Shown: positions 49,616 to 57,680 of the stretch, piece after piece
Numbering within the stretch: the first letter of the stretch is position 1
Layout: each line of letters starts with the position of its first letter
Origin: Corynebacterium falsenii
GTDB taxonomy: Bacteria > Actinomycetota > Actinomycetes > Mycobacteriales > Mycobacteriaceae
Length of the DNA stretch: 64,000 bases
Assembly (NCBI RefSeq): GCF_020099275.1
Contig: NZ_CP083646.1
Location: forward strand, 558,001-622,000
Reading direction: 5' to 3'
Program-made: the position numbers and the translations under genes
Notes under the pieces: generated by a model
Databases searched by the model: none
Seen by the model: the letters and a program-made list of their open reading frames with translations, nothing else
What the model was told of the DNA's origin: nothing

Positions 49616-50061
49616 CGGTTGGTGGCGGCTGCGGCTGTTACGTTTCCCGCCGCCGGGACGATGGTCTTAGTAGAGTCGCAAACAGTCGAGCGCCGCGTGC
49701 GCACGACGGTCCAGCGGGCAAGCTCGCTAACGCACCAGCGGGCAGGTCGCCAACTTGCACGCGCTAACGGACTAACCCCTGCGATGCAGGCGTTATTTTG
49801 TTGTCAAAACAAGTTGCAACCAGTAATTTGTTACGCTGTTTAGAAGTTTCAATAACTTTTTGATAACGTTGCGGTAATCCTTGCGATTGGGAGTAGCTTC
49901 CCGGTCGCGTATATGCTGGCTACTTTGCGGCAGTGGCTTGCGGATGTCGGTGCACGGGCATCCGCGGCGGGCGTTCACTACGGCGCGCGCCTATGAGCTG
50001 CACACATGCTGAGTCAGGATCGTGCACGCAGGTCGCTAGAGTTCGAGAGAGAAGAGACCGT
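49616..50061. other. Gene-free region between ubiA and the first mycolyltransferase
   Basis: 446 bp. The first part is GC-rich and contains a 24-25-bp direct repeat (CCAGCGGGCA, about 49711 and 49735). The middle (about 49790-49880) is AT-rich and probably holds the promoter of the mycolyltransferase gene. A leader of over 100 nt may precede its start. No remnant of aftB is evident. Confidence 0.6.
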
Positions 50062-51099
50062 ATGACCACCACTAAGACCACTAAGGGCTTCGGTTCCAAG
50101 ATGATGGCCGCGCTGTTGGCAGTGGCCACCGCGCTGGGCCTGGCCGTCGTTGCTGCGCCGGGAGCGTCCGCGGAGGATAACCCCAACTTCCGCCCCCGTC
50201 CGGGCTGCACCTGGGCAGATAAGGGCCCTTCGGGTGTTAAGTTCTACGTGCAGGACTGTGATGTTTGGTCGGCCGCAATGGGTCAGAACATCAAGGTGCA
50301 GATCAAGCCCGCCGCCCAGGGCGGCGACGCCGGCCTCTACCTCCTCGACGGCCTCCGCGCCCGCGACGACTGGAACGCCTGGGGCCCGTGGGGCGGTGCT
50401 CCCGAGCAGTTCGTCAACGACAACGTCACCCTCGTGATGCCCGTCGGCGGCCAGGCTCAGTTCTACACCGACTGGATCGGCCCCTGGGACGGCACCAACG
50501 GTCCCCGCAAGCCGCGCTGGGAGACCTTCCTGACCGCCGAGCTGCCGGACTACCTGCAGAAGAACTTCGGCGTGAGCAAGACCCGCAACGGCATCGTCGG
50601 CCTCTCCATGGGCGGCACCGCTGCGATGAACCTGGCTGCACACCACCGCGACCAGTTCAAGCAGGTCACCTCCCTGTCCGGTTACCTCAACCCGACCTGG
50701 CCCGGCATGTACGCCGGCATCGAGATTGCCATGCTCGACTCCGCCGGCCCCGGCGCTCGCATCTGGGACATGTGGGGCAACCCGCTGGATCTGACCCGCT
50801 TCCGCAACGATCCGCTGCTGAACACCCCGCAGCTGAGCGGCATCCCGATGTACATCTCGGCTGCCGCTGGCGTGCCGGAGCCGGGCCGCGACTTCCTTGC
50901 TGACCCGCTGGGCACCTCCGTGGGCGTGGGCCTCGAGTGGATGGCTCGCACCTCTACCGCCAAGTTCGAGCTGGCCGCCCGTGCCACCGGCTCCAACCCG
51001 GTCACGGACTACCCGATCACCGGCATCCACGACTGGCCCCTGTGGAAGAGCGAGCTCGTCAAGGCTAAGCCGCACATCCAGGCAGCCCTCGGCTACTAA
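50062..51099 (+). CDS. cmt: Trehalose corynomycolyl transferase (antigen 85/FbpA type)
   Basis: The 345-residue enzyme transfers corynomycolic acids from trehalose monocorynomycolate to arabinogalactan or to another TMCM, in the outer envelope. A signal peptide ends around ASAEDNP. The alpha/beta-hydrolase core has YLLDGLRARDDWNAWG, the oxyanion-like VMPVGGQAQFYTDWIGP, the nucleophile S182 in GLSMGGTAAMNLA and the catalytic His in GIHDWPLWKSEL. This lacks the C-terminal LGFP repeats of the second copy downstream. A GAGAGAAGAG ribosome site precedes the ATG. A terminator follows at 51133. Confidence 0.94.
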   Translation: MTTTKTTKGFGSKMMAALLAVATALGLAVVAAPGASAEDNPNFRPRPGCTWADKGPSGVKFYVQDCDVWSAAMGQNIKVQIKPAAQGGDAGLYLLDGLRARDDWNAWGPWGGAPEQFVNDNVTLVMPVGGQAQFYTDWIGPWDGTNGPRKPRWETFLTAELPDYLQKNFGVSKTRNGIVGLSMGGTAAMNLAAHHRDQFKQVTSLSGYLNPTWPGMYAGIEIAMLDSAGPGARIWDMWGNPLDLTRFRNDPLLNTPQLSGIPMYISAAAGVPEPGRDFLADPLGTSVGVGLEWMARTSTAKFELAARATGSNPVTDYPITGIHDWPLWKSELVKAKPHIQAALGY

Positions 51100-51132
51100 A
51101 CCGCAGCTCCTCTCTCTTCTCTCTTTATCCTC

Positions 51133-51184
51133 GACGCCACACCCCACCCCGCCTCCCCGCAGGCCCTGGGATGTGGCGTTTTCT
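51133..51184 (+). terminator. Terminator after the first mycolyltransferase
   Basis: GACGCCACACCCC (from 51133) pairs with GGGATGTGGCGT (from 51168) with one mismatch, followed by TTTTC. The left arm coincides with a minus-strand copy of the dispersed GTGGCGTCG motif. Confidence 0.6.
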
Positions 51185-51674
51185 GCTGCCCGGACCCTCC
51201 TGCCAGTCCTCCGGCTCAAACCTCGCAATTTTTCGTCCCTTGGCACTCTCCCGACGGGGCAAACACCCGCCAGTAGCACATGTGCTGCGAAAATATCTAC
51301 CGAAGGGGTACGTTGAGGGCCTGAAAATGTACATTTCGGGCAATGATTTCGCAGCAAATGTGAAGCTCCTGGTTTAAGAGGGGTGCCGAGGGGCTGTCTG
51401 AAGGTGGGGCGGGGGAGTGTTCAGGCCGGGAGCGGCGTGTTAAGCTAACTCTCAAGTAAAACTTTAGGTTTTCCGCGTGTTTCGCAGGCGGACTCCTAAA
51501 AACTTGCGATAATGACCTCAATGGCACTGTCACGACGGATGGTGTGCACTCGGAGCAGGAGGGGAACCTGCTCCGGTTGCACCGAACTGTACGGGGCTAG
51601 ACCGTTTGGGCTGGATTCTGCAGTCTGGGCGGATCGAATTGTGCGAGCCGTGCGAGGTATGGGCAGGGCGGAAA

Positions 51675-51690
51675 ATTACAGAGATGTAAT
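51675..51690. promoter_or_regulatory. Perfect inverted repeat upstream of the second mycolyltransferase
   Basis: ATTACA-GAGA-TGTAAT, six-base arms with a four-base centre, in an AT-rich island about 220 bp before the start codon. A regulator site is possible, but no consensus I know matches it clearly. Confidence 0.35.
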
Positions 51691-51792
51691 TATGTTCGTT
51701 TTGTTACATATCTACCCACGCGAACGATGTACTCCTATAGCATCAAAGAGCTCGTGCCCCCAGCGGTACCCATCCGTGAGCACACGACCATT

Positions 51793-51890
51793 CGACCGAA
51801 CGCTCACGCTCTAATGCACAAGCTCGAAAGCCCAAGCCTTAAAGCTCAAGCCTTAAAGCTCAAGCTCGAAAGCCCACGCCCTAACGCTCA
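51793..51890. repeat. 14-bp tandem array, seven units, in the leader of the second mycolyltransferase
   Basis: Seven end-to-end 14-bp units fit exactly in 98 bp. Units 4 and 5 are identical (AGCCTTAAAGCTCA), units 3 and 6 are identical (AGCTCGAAAGCCCA), and units 1, 2 and 7 begin CG. The array ends 22 bp before the start codon. Confidence 0.8.
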
Positions 51891-51912
51891 CGTAAGGAAA
51901 GACGAAGAACCT

Positions 51913-53712
51913 ATGCGCTCCAACGCGAACCTCTCCCGTCGCCGCTTCAACCGACGCATCGGTGCCGCCTCCCTGGCACTGCCCCTGGCATTTGGCCTGA
52001 CCATGCCGTCGGTTGTTACCCCGGCCGCCAGCGCTCAGACCGCAGCTCCCCAGCTCGGCCCCGGTTCCGACACCAACTTCCTGCGCCCCAACCAGCAGCC
52101 CAACCGCACGGTTGAGCGCGTAGAGGAGCAGAACCTCCCCGGCCTGCCCGCCGGCGTGAGCGTGGAGAAGGTCGAGTGGATCACCAACCGCTGGGCCAAC
52201 GTCTACATCAACTCCAAGGCCATGCCCGGCAAGCCGATCAAGGTGCAGATCTTGCTGGCCCGCGACTGGTACAAGGACCCCAACCGCACCTTCCCGAGCG
52301 TCTGGGCTCTTGACGGTCTGCGCGCCCGCGATGACGAGTCCGGCTGGACCTTGGCCACCAACATCGCTGACTTCTACGCAGACAAGAACGTCAACGTCAT
52401 CCTCCCGGTCGGCGGCGAGTCCTCCTTCTTCACCGACTGGCAGCAGCCCGACAACGGCAAGCACTACATGTGGGAGACCTTCCTGACCAAGGAGCTGCCC
52501 CCGGTGCTCTCCGAGGGCTGGCGCACCAACAACGACCGCGCCATCGTTGGCCTGTCCATGGGCGGCACCGCCGCGATGAACCTGGCTGAGCGCTTCCCGC
52601 AGATGTTTAAGTTCGTCGGTTCCTTCTCCGGCTACCTGGACACCACCTCCTACGGCATGCCCATGGGCATCGATTACGCCACCCACGACGGCGGCGGCTA
52701 CGACGCAAAGAAGATGTGGGGCCCCTACTACTCCCAGGACTGGATCGACCACGATCCGAAGTTGGGCGTCGATAAGCTCAAGAACATGGGTGTGTACGTT
52801 TCCGCAGGTAACGGCAACACCGGCCAGTACGACCACAACGGCCCCATCCCCGGCATCCCGGACAACATGGCTGGCTTCGGTCTGGAGGTCATGTCTCGAC
52901 TGACCACGCAGACCTTCGTCAACTACGCCAACCGCGCTGGCGTGAACGTGATCACCGCGTTCCGCCCCGCCGGTACGCACTCCTGGCCCTACTGGCAGTT
53001 CGAGATGACCCAGGCATGGCCGCACATCGCCAAGAGCCTGAACCTCGGCGCTGAAGACACCACCGCAACCTGCGTGCCCAGCGGCGCCATCGGCGACAAG
53101 TGGCCGTCCATCCAGAACGAGGTCGGACCGTGTGTCTCCCCCGAGTACGATGCCCCCAACGGTGGCCGCGTGCAGGACTTCCGCAGCGGTCGCGCATACT
53201 GGACGCCCGCCACGGGTGCGCAGTTCATGTGGGGCCGCATTGGCGCCCGCTACGCCGGAATCGGCGGGCCGTCCTCCTTCCTGGGCTACCCCACCGATCA
53301 GGAATCCGCGATCGGCCCGAACAACGCCGGACGCATCGTGCACTTCCAGAACGGCGCGATCTACTGGTCGCATGAGACCGGCGCTGTGGAGATCAAGTCG
53401 GACATGTTCGCCAAGTACAGGGATCTCGGCTACGAGAAGGGTGCACTGGGCTACCCGACCGAGCCCGAGAAGGAGGTCGCTGGCGGCTCCGTGATGAAGT
53501 TCCAGAACGGTGCCATCCTGCGCCGCCCCGATGGTGGCGTGGTCGCTGTGCAGGGGCCCATCGCTCAGAAGTACTTCGCTGACGGCGGCCCCGAGTCCGG
53601 TCTGGGCTGGCCGACCTCCGACCAGCGTGCCATCCCTGCCGGCGGCGAGGAGATCGACTTCCAGCACGGCAACATCAAGCTGGTCAACGGCCAGATTCAG
53701 GAAAGCCGCTAG
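51913..53712 (+). CDS. cop1: PS1/Cop1-type mycolyltransferase with C-terminal LGFP repeats
   Basis: The 599-residue protein has a Tat-like or Sec signal region (SRRRFNRRIGAASLALPLAFGLTM ending ASAQT). An antigen 85-type esterase domain follows, with VWALDGLRARDDESGW, ILPVGGESSFFTDW, the nucleophile S215 in GLSMGGTAAMNLAERF and the His region GTHSWPYWQFEM. The last 200 residues hold LGFP repeats (AIGDKWPSIQNEVGP, LGYPTDQESAI, LGYPTEPEKEV, LGWPTSDQRAIP) that anchor to arabinogalactan or peptidoglycan. It corresponds to the Cop1/Csp1 type of C. glutamicum. I start at the ATG at 51913. The frame is open to 51727, but that part is the tandem array. Confidence 0.93.
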   Translation: MRSNANLSRRRFNRRIGAASLALPLAFGLTMPSVVTPAASAQTAAPQLGPGSDTNFLRPNQQPNRTVERVEEQNLPGLPAGVSVEKVEWITNRWANVYINSKAMPGKPIKVQILLARDWYKDPNRTFPSVWALDGLRARDDESGWTLATNIADFYADKNVNVILPVGGESSFFTDWQQPDNGKHYMWETFLTKELPPVLSEGWRTNNDRAIVGLSMGGTAAMNLAERFPQMFKFVGSFSGYLDTTSYGMPMGIDYATHDGGGYDAKKMWGPYYSQDWIDHDPKLGVDKLKNMGVYVSAGNGNTGQYDHNGPIPGIPDNMAGFGLEVMSRLTTQTFVNYANRAGVNVITAFRPAGTHSWPYWQFEMTQAWPHIAKSLNLGAEDTTATCVPSGAIGDKWPSIQNEVGPCVSPEYDAPNGGRVQDFRSGRAYWTPATGAQFMWGRIGARYAGIGGPSSFLGYPTDQESAIGPNNAGRIVHFQNGAIYWSHETGAVEIKSDMFAKYRDLGYEKGALGYPTEPEKEVAGGSVMKFQNGAILRRPDGGVVAVQGPIAQKYFADGGPESGLGWPTSDQRAIPAGGEEIDFQHGNIKLVNGQIQESR

Positions 53713-53718
53713 TAATTT

Positions 53719-54291
53719 ATGACCCCTCTCAAGTCATCTCACCAGTCACTTTCCCGCACCATCCGCCGCTCCGCACTCGGTGTCACCGCAGGCGCCTGCG
53801 CGCTCCTGCTCGCCGCCTGCGGCTCGGACGCGACCGTCGATAACTCCGATAACAGCTCCACTGTTCCCTCGGTCACCACCTCCACGGCCAAGCCATCCGA
53901 CGCCCCTACGTCCGCAAACCCCAATGACGCTCAGGGCAACGCCGGGGATAACCAGGCCAACGGTGGCTCCGCGCAGGACGGCAACGTCAACCAGGTCGAC
54001 CAAGTGCCCACCCAGGCCAGCCGAACCCCAGAGGACGAGAAGTACCTGTCGCTGCTAAAGGATAAGGGCGTCGACGTCACAAAGGCCGAAGGCTCAGACA
54101 AGACCGGTGGTCTCGAGGACCAGGTCATCGCCGCTGGCCGTGCCCACTGCGAGGCGAAAAAGGACAACAAGCCGGACATCTTCCTCCCCGTCGCGGCGGG
54201 CCAGCTGACCACCATGGGTGTGTACCAGGGCGAGCCGCAGGAGGCTGAGAAGATCATGCAGGACGCCGCCACGGAGGCGTACTGCCAGTAA
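53719..54291 (+). CDS. DUF732-type lipoprotein
   Basis: The 190-residue protein has a lipoprotein signal (RRSALGVTAGACALLLAAC, lipobox LLAAC) followed by a low-complexity region rich in Ser, Asn, Asp, Gly and Gln. The C-terminal 90 residues carry TPEDEKYLSLLKDKGVDVT and AGRAHCEAKKDN with a terminal AYCQ, the Cys pair typical of DUF732 domains. It lies in the mycolate block, seven bp after cop1, and likely acts in the periplasm or outer envelope. Its role is unknown. A secreted protein occurs at this position in C. glutamicum as I recall. Confidence 0.75.
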   Translation: MTPLKSSHQSLSRTIRRSALGVTAGACALLLAACGSDATVDNSDNSSTVPSVTTSTAKPSDAPTSANPNDAQGNAGDNQANGGSAQDGNVNQVDQVPTQASRTPEDEKYLSLLKDKGVDVTKAEGSDKTGGLEDQVIAAGRAHCEAKKDNKPDIFLPVAAGQLTTMGVYQGEPQEAEKIMQDAATEAYCQ

Positions 54292-54304
54292 GTCCCACCA
54301 TTCG

Positions 54305-54366
54305 ATTCTCCAGCACTTCACAGCTTCCTCCCACGCGGGAGGGCTAAAGTGTTGGAGAATTCTTCT
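54305..54366 (+). terminator. Terminator after the DUF732 gene
   Basis: ATTCTCCAGCACTT (54305-54318) pairs with AAGTGTTGGAGAAT (54347-54360), one G-T pair, with an inner CCTCCC/GGGAGG hairpin and TCTTCT after it. Strong. Confidence 0.8.
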
Positions 54367-54431
54367 ATTTATACCGATACTTCGGGGGCATACACCCTGA
54401 TGGAAGTTAGGTTCTTGTGAAAGATAGGTCC

Positions 54432-55367
54432 ATGAAGAAAGTTCTCACCATTCTCGGTGTGGTCATCCTGTTCGTCGTCATTGCCGTGGGCGTGGGCAAC
54501 TGGATGAACCAGAACAACAAGGGTCCGGGCCCGGCGAACCCGCCGCAAGGTCAGTCCGCCCAGCCGTCCGAGGCGAAGAACCCTCCCGGCTGCGCACCGT
54601 TTGAGGTCATCGCTGCACCGGGCACGTGGGAGTCCGCGGCCAATGACGACCCGGTGAACCCGCACGCGAACCCGAACTCCCTGATGCTGGCCATCACCCA
54701 GCCGCTGCAGCAGGAGTTTTCCCCCGAGCAGGTGAAGGTGTGGACGCTGCCGTACACTGCGCAGTTCCGAAACTTCAACGCGCCGCAGGAGATGTCCTAC
54801 GACGACTCCCGCCAAGAGGGCTTCACCAAGATGCAGCAGAAGCTCACGGCTACGCACAACGCGTGCCCGGCCACGAAGTTCGCCCTCATCGGCTTCAGCC
54901 AGGGTGCGGTCATCACCGGCGACATCGCCTCTGACATCGGCAACGGCCGCGGCCCCATTCCGGCCGAGAACGTTGCGGGCGTGGCGCTCATCGCGGACGG
55001 CCGCCAGCAGCTCGACAAGGGCAACCTCATCGGCGACAAGAACGTTAAGGGCGTGGGTGCGGAGATCGCGCTCAACCCGGTGAGCGGTCTGGTGCAACCG
55101 ATCGTGCCCGGCGCCACGATGCGCGGCCCTCGCCCGGATGGCTTCGGCGTGCTCAATGATCGAGTGAACAACTTCTGCGCCGTGCAGGATCTCGTCTGCG
55201 ACGCCCCACCGAACCTCGGCAACGCCATCCAGCGCGCCCAGGACCTCGTGGCGGCCAACGCCGTGCACGCCCAGTACGCCACCAACGGCACCGTGGTGCC
55301 CGGACAGACCGTGCCGCAGTGGATCGTGAACTGGGCCCGCGATCTCATCCAGCAGAACGGCAACTAG
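54432..55367 (+). CDS. culp6: Culp6-type cutinase-like lipase (Rv3802c homologue)
   Basis: The 311-residue protein has an N-terminal membrane anchor (KKVLTILGVVILFVVIAVGVGNWM), a Pro/Gln/Asn linker and a cutinase fold: GCAPFEVIAAPGTWES, KFALIGFSQGAVITGDIASDIG with nucleophile S156, and FCAVQDLVCDAPPNLGNAIQ, where the Asp and the paired cysteines of cutinases fall. In mycobacteria Culp6 is essential, has phospholipase and thioesterase activity and is thought to control mycolate supply. Its place between the mycolyltransferase and fadD32 matches Rv3802c. I start at the ATG at 54432, with AGATAGG upstream. Confidence 0.92.
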   Translation: MKKVLTILGVVILFVVIAVGVGNWMNQNNKGPGPANPPQGQSAQPSEAKNPPGCAPFEVIAAPGTWESAANDDPVNPHANPNSLMLAITQPLQQEFSPEQVKVWTLPYTAQFRNFNAPQEMSYDDSRQEGFTKMQQKLTATHNACPATKFALIGFSQGAVITGDIASDIGNGRGPIPAENVAGVALIADGRQQLDKGNLIGDKNVKGVGAEIALNPVSGLVQPIVPGATMRGPRPDGFGVLNDRVNNFCAVQDLVCDAPPNLGNAIQRAQDLVAANAVHAQYATNGTVVPGQTVPQWIVNWARDLIQQNGN

Positions 55368-55557
55368 GCGGGGCAGCTAGGCAGCGACCCCGCCGACCCC
55401 GCGGCCGGGGCGATTCGGGCAATCGGGTGTCGCTGTCCCTCTGATATGGTTCACTAGTTAAAATAATTGGGTATGAAACATTACTGATGCGCCGCTGAAG
55501 CGCTGCAGGACCACAGCGAGCCGACCGCCGCGCAGGGTGTGACGACAAGGAGATTAC

Positions 55558-57408
55558 ATGGACATCACCACGGCAATGGGCCAGTTCTTCAACGAGAAGG
55601 GCCAGATCGCCATCCCCGACCAGCTCACGCTGCCCGGCATGTGCGAGATGCTGTTCACCATGGCCCAGATGGAGGGAACCACCGATAGCACCCTCATCCG
55701 CTACTGGGACTTCTCCGAATCCCGCGAGGGCACCGTCCACGAGATCACCCGCGCCCAGGTCAATACCCGCATCAAGGCCGTGTGCGTCCGCCTGCAGCAG
55801 ATCGCCGAGCGTGGCGACCGCGTGGCCATCCTGGCCAACAACTCGCCGGAGTACATGTACTCCTTCATCGGCGCGATGTACGCCGGCATGGTCCCGGTTC
55901 CCCTCTACGACCCGAACGAGCCCGGCCACACCGGCCACCTCAACGCCGTCCTCGGTTCCTCCGAGCCCACCGTGGTTCTCACGAATAAGCGCTCGGCCAC
56001 CGCCGTGCGTCAGCACTTCTCTGGCACGCCGACCGCTGAGCGTCCACGCATTCTTACCGTCGACGCCCTACCGGACGCCCTGGCCGATGAGTGGGTCAAC
56101 CCCATGGCGGCCATCATGGCCGACCCCTCCTTGGCGCCCAGCTCCTCGGCGGAGGCGTTCCTGCAGTACACCTCCGGCTCCACCCGCACGCCCGCAGGCG
56201 TGGTGCTGACCCACCGCTCGATCGTCACCAACGTGCTGCAGATCTTCAAGGCCATCAACCTGCAGACCCCCATGCGCCTGTCCACGTGGCTGCCGCTGCA
56301 CCACGACATGGGCGTGATCCTGTGTACTTTCGTGATCATCCTGGGCCTGCCATTCGACCTCATGAGCCCCCGCGACTTCATCCAGGACCCCGCCCGCTGG
56401 CTCAAGCAGCTCAGCAAGAAGGACGACGACGAGAACGTCTACACCGTCGTGCCGAACTTCGCCCTCGAGCTGTCCGTGCGCTACGCCGATCCGGCCACTA
56501 CCAAGGGCCTGGAGGATCTGGACCTGTCCACCGTGGACGGCCTGATCTGCGGCTCGGAGCCCGTGCACTTCAACTCCGTGAGCAAGTTCGAGGAAATGTT
56601 TGGCCCCTATGGCCTCAAGCGCGAGTGCATCCGCCCGTCCTACGGCCTGGCCGAGGCGACCCTCATCGTGTCCACGCCGCAGACCCCGGATCGCCCGCTG
56701 ACCACCTGGTTCAAGCGCACCGACCTTAACGAGGGCACCGCCACCGTGCTCGAGCCGCACGACCCGGAGGCCCTGCCGCTGATGTCCCTCGGTGAGGTCT
56801 GCCCCGCGCAGCACCTCGTCATCGTGGACCCGGAGACCGGCAAGGAAGTCGAAGACGGCACCGTCGGCGAGATCTGGTCCCACGGCGACAACATGGCCGC
56901 CGGTTACCTCAACCGCGAGGACGAGACGGAAGCGACCTTCCGCAACCACCTGCCCGCAGCCAACCGCCTGGATAACTCCCGCGCCGAGGGTGCGGACGAG
57001 GACAACTGGATGCGCACCGGCGATCTCGCCGTGATCCTCGACGACCACGTGTACATCACCGGCCGCCTCAAGGACCTCATCATCGTGGCGGGTCGCAACC
57101 ACTACCCGCAGGACATCGAGGCCACCGCCGACGAATCCACCGAGCACACCGCCGGTGCCGTCATCGCCGCCTTCGCGGTGCAGGGTGAAGACGTGGAAGG
57201 GCTCGTCATCGTCGCCGAGCGCGACCCCGACTCCGACCCCAGCGGCGACGATCAAGCTATCGAGGACATCCGCGCGGCCGTTAGCCAGAAGCACGGCGTG
57301 CAGCCCCAGGACGTGCGCATCGTGGCCCCTGGCCAGCTGCCCCGCTCCACGGCCAACAAGATCGCCCGCCGCGTGGCAGCGAAGGCCTACCTCGACGGCG
57401 AGCTCTAG
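55558..57408 (+). CDS. fadD32: Long-chain fatty acyl-AMP ligase FadD32
   Basis: FadD32 activates the meromycolic-type fatty acid as acyl-AMP and loads it on the N-terminal ACP of Pks13. The 616-residue protein has the adenylate-forming motifs: AYTSGSTRTPAGVVLTHR near 205, TWLPLHHDMGVI, PSYGLAEATLIVSTPQ, MRTGDLAVILDDHVYITGRLKDLIIVAGRNHYPQDIEAT and the C-terminal PRSTANKIARR with the catalytic Lys. The FAAL-specific insertion is consistent with its length. AAGGAG lies 5 bases before the ATG. pks13 follows after about 270 bp. Confidence 0.97.
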   Translation: MDITTAMGQFFNEKGQIAIPDQLTLPGMCEMLFTMAQMEGTTDSTLIRYWDFSESREGTVHEITRAQVNTRIKAVCVRLQQIAERGDRVAILANNSPEYMYSFIGAMYAGMVPVPLYDPNEPGHTGHLNAVLGSSEPTVVLTNKRSATAVRQHFSGTPTAERPRILTVDALPDALADEWVNPMAAIMADPSLAPSSSAEAFLQYTSGSTRTPAGVVLTHRSIVTNVLQIFKAINLQTPMRLSTWLPLHHDMGVILCTFVIILGLPFDLMSPRDFIQDPARWLKQLSKKDDDENVYTVVPNFALELSVRYADPATTKGLEDLDLSTVDGLICGSEPVHFNSVSKFEEMFGPYGLKRECIRPSYGLAEATLIVSTPQTPDRPLTTWFKRTDLNEGTATVLEPHDPEALPLMSLGEVCPAQHLVIVDPETGKEVEDGTVGEIWSHGDNMAAGYLNREDETEATFRNHLPAANRLDNSRAEGADEDNWMRTGDLAVILDDHVYITGRLKDLIIVAGRNHYPQDIEATADESTEHTAGAVIAAFAVQGEDVEGLVIVAERDPDSDPSGDDQAIEDIRAAVSQKHGVQPQDVRIVAPGQLPRSTANKIARRVAAKAYLDGEL

Positions 57409-57680
57409 CCCCGCCTCACTCGGCCGTACTCGGCCGCGCTCTTCTGCTCTGCTACCCAGAACAGGCTGGCCACACGCACGAACACCCCGGCCAGCCTTGT
57501 TCAACTGGGCGGTGGCGTCGAGTATAAAAAGGGGAGAGTGAGAAACAAGCGCCGCACATCAACCGATAGAATAATAACGACAACACGGCCACTTGGATCG
57601 CAGCAGTAGTGGCCGTTTTATTGATTGTTGCACGCAACACGCAGGAAGGAATGCGGCACAAACGTATGGGAGACACGCAC
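57409..57680. other. fadD32-pks13 intergenic region with a dispersed-motif copy
   Basis: About 270 bp with no gene. GTGGCGTCGAGTATAAAAAG at 57512-57531 is one of the strong copies of the dispersed motif. TATAAA here, or TAGAAT near 57566, could also be -10 boxes for pks13. Confidence 0.5.

Larger units (their letters stand above)
51185..51912. other. Long leader/intergenic region before the second mycolyltransferase
   Basis: About 730 bp without a convincing gene. It contains AT-rich islands near 51440-51520 and 51670-51715, a perfect inverted repeat ATTACA-GAGA-TGTAAT at 51675-51690 and the 14-bp array at 51793-51890. Short frames here (for example 51512-51814) have no ribosome site and no recognisable domain. 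The region is probably promoter and 5' leader. Confidence 0.6.

Noticed and set aside
51512..51814. 100-codon frame before the second mycolyltransferase
   Set aside because: No ribosome site, an improbable composition rich in Arg, Ser and Cys, and its end runs into the tandem array.
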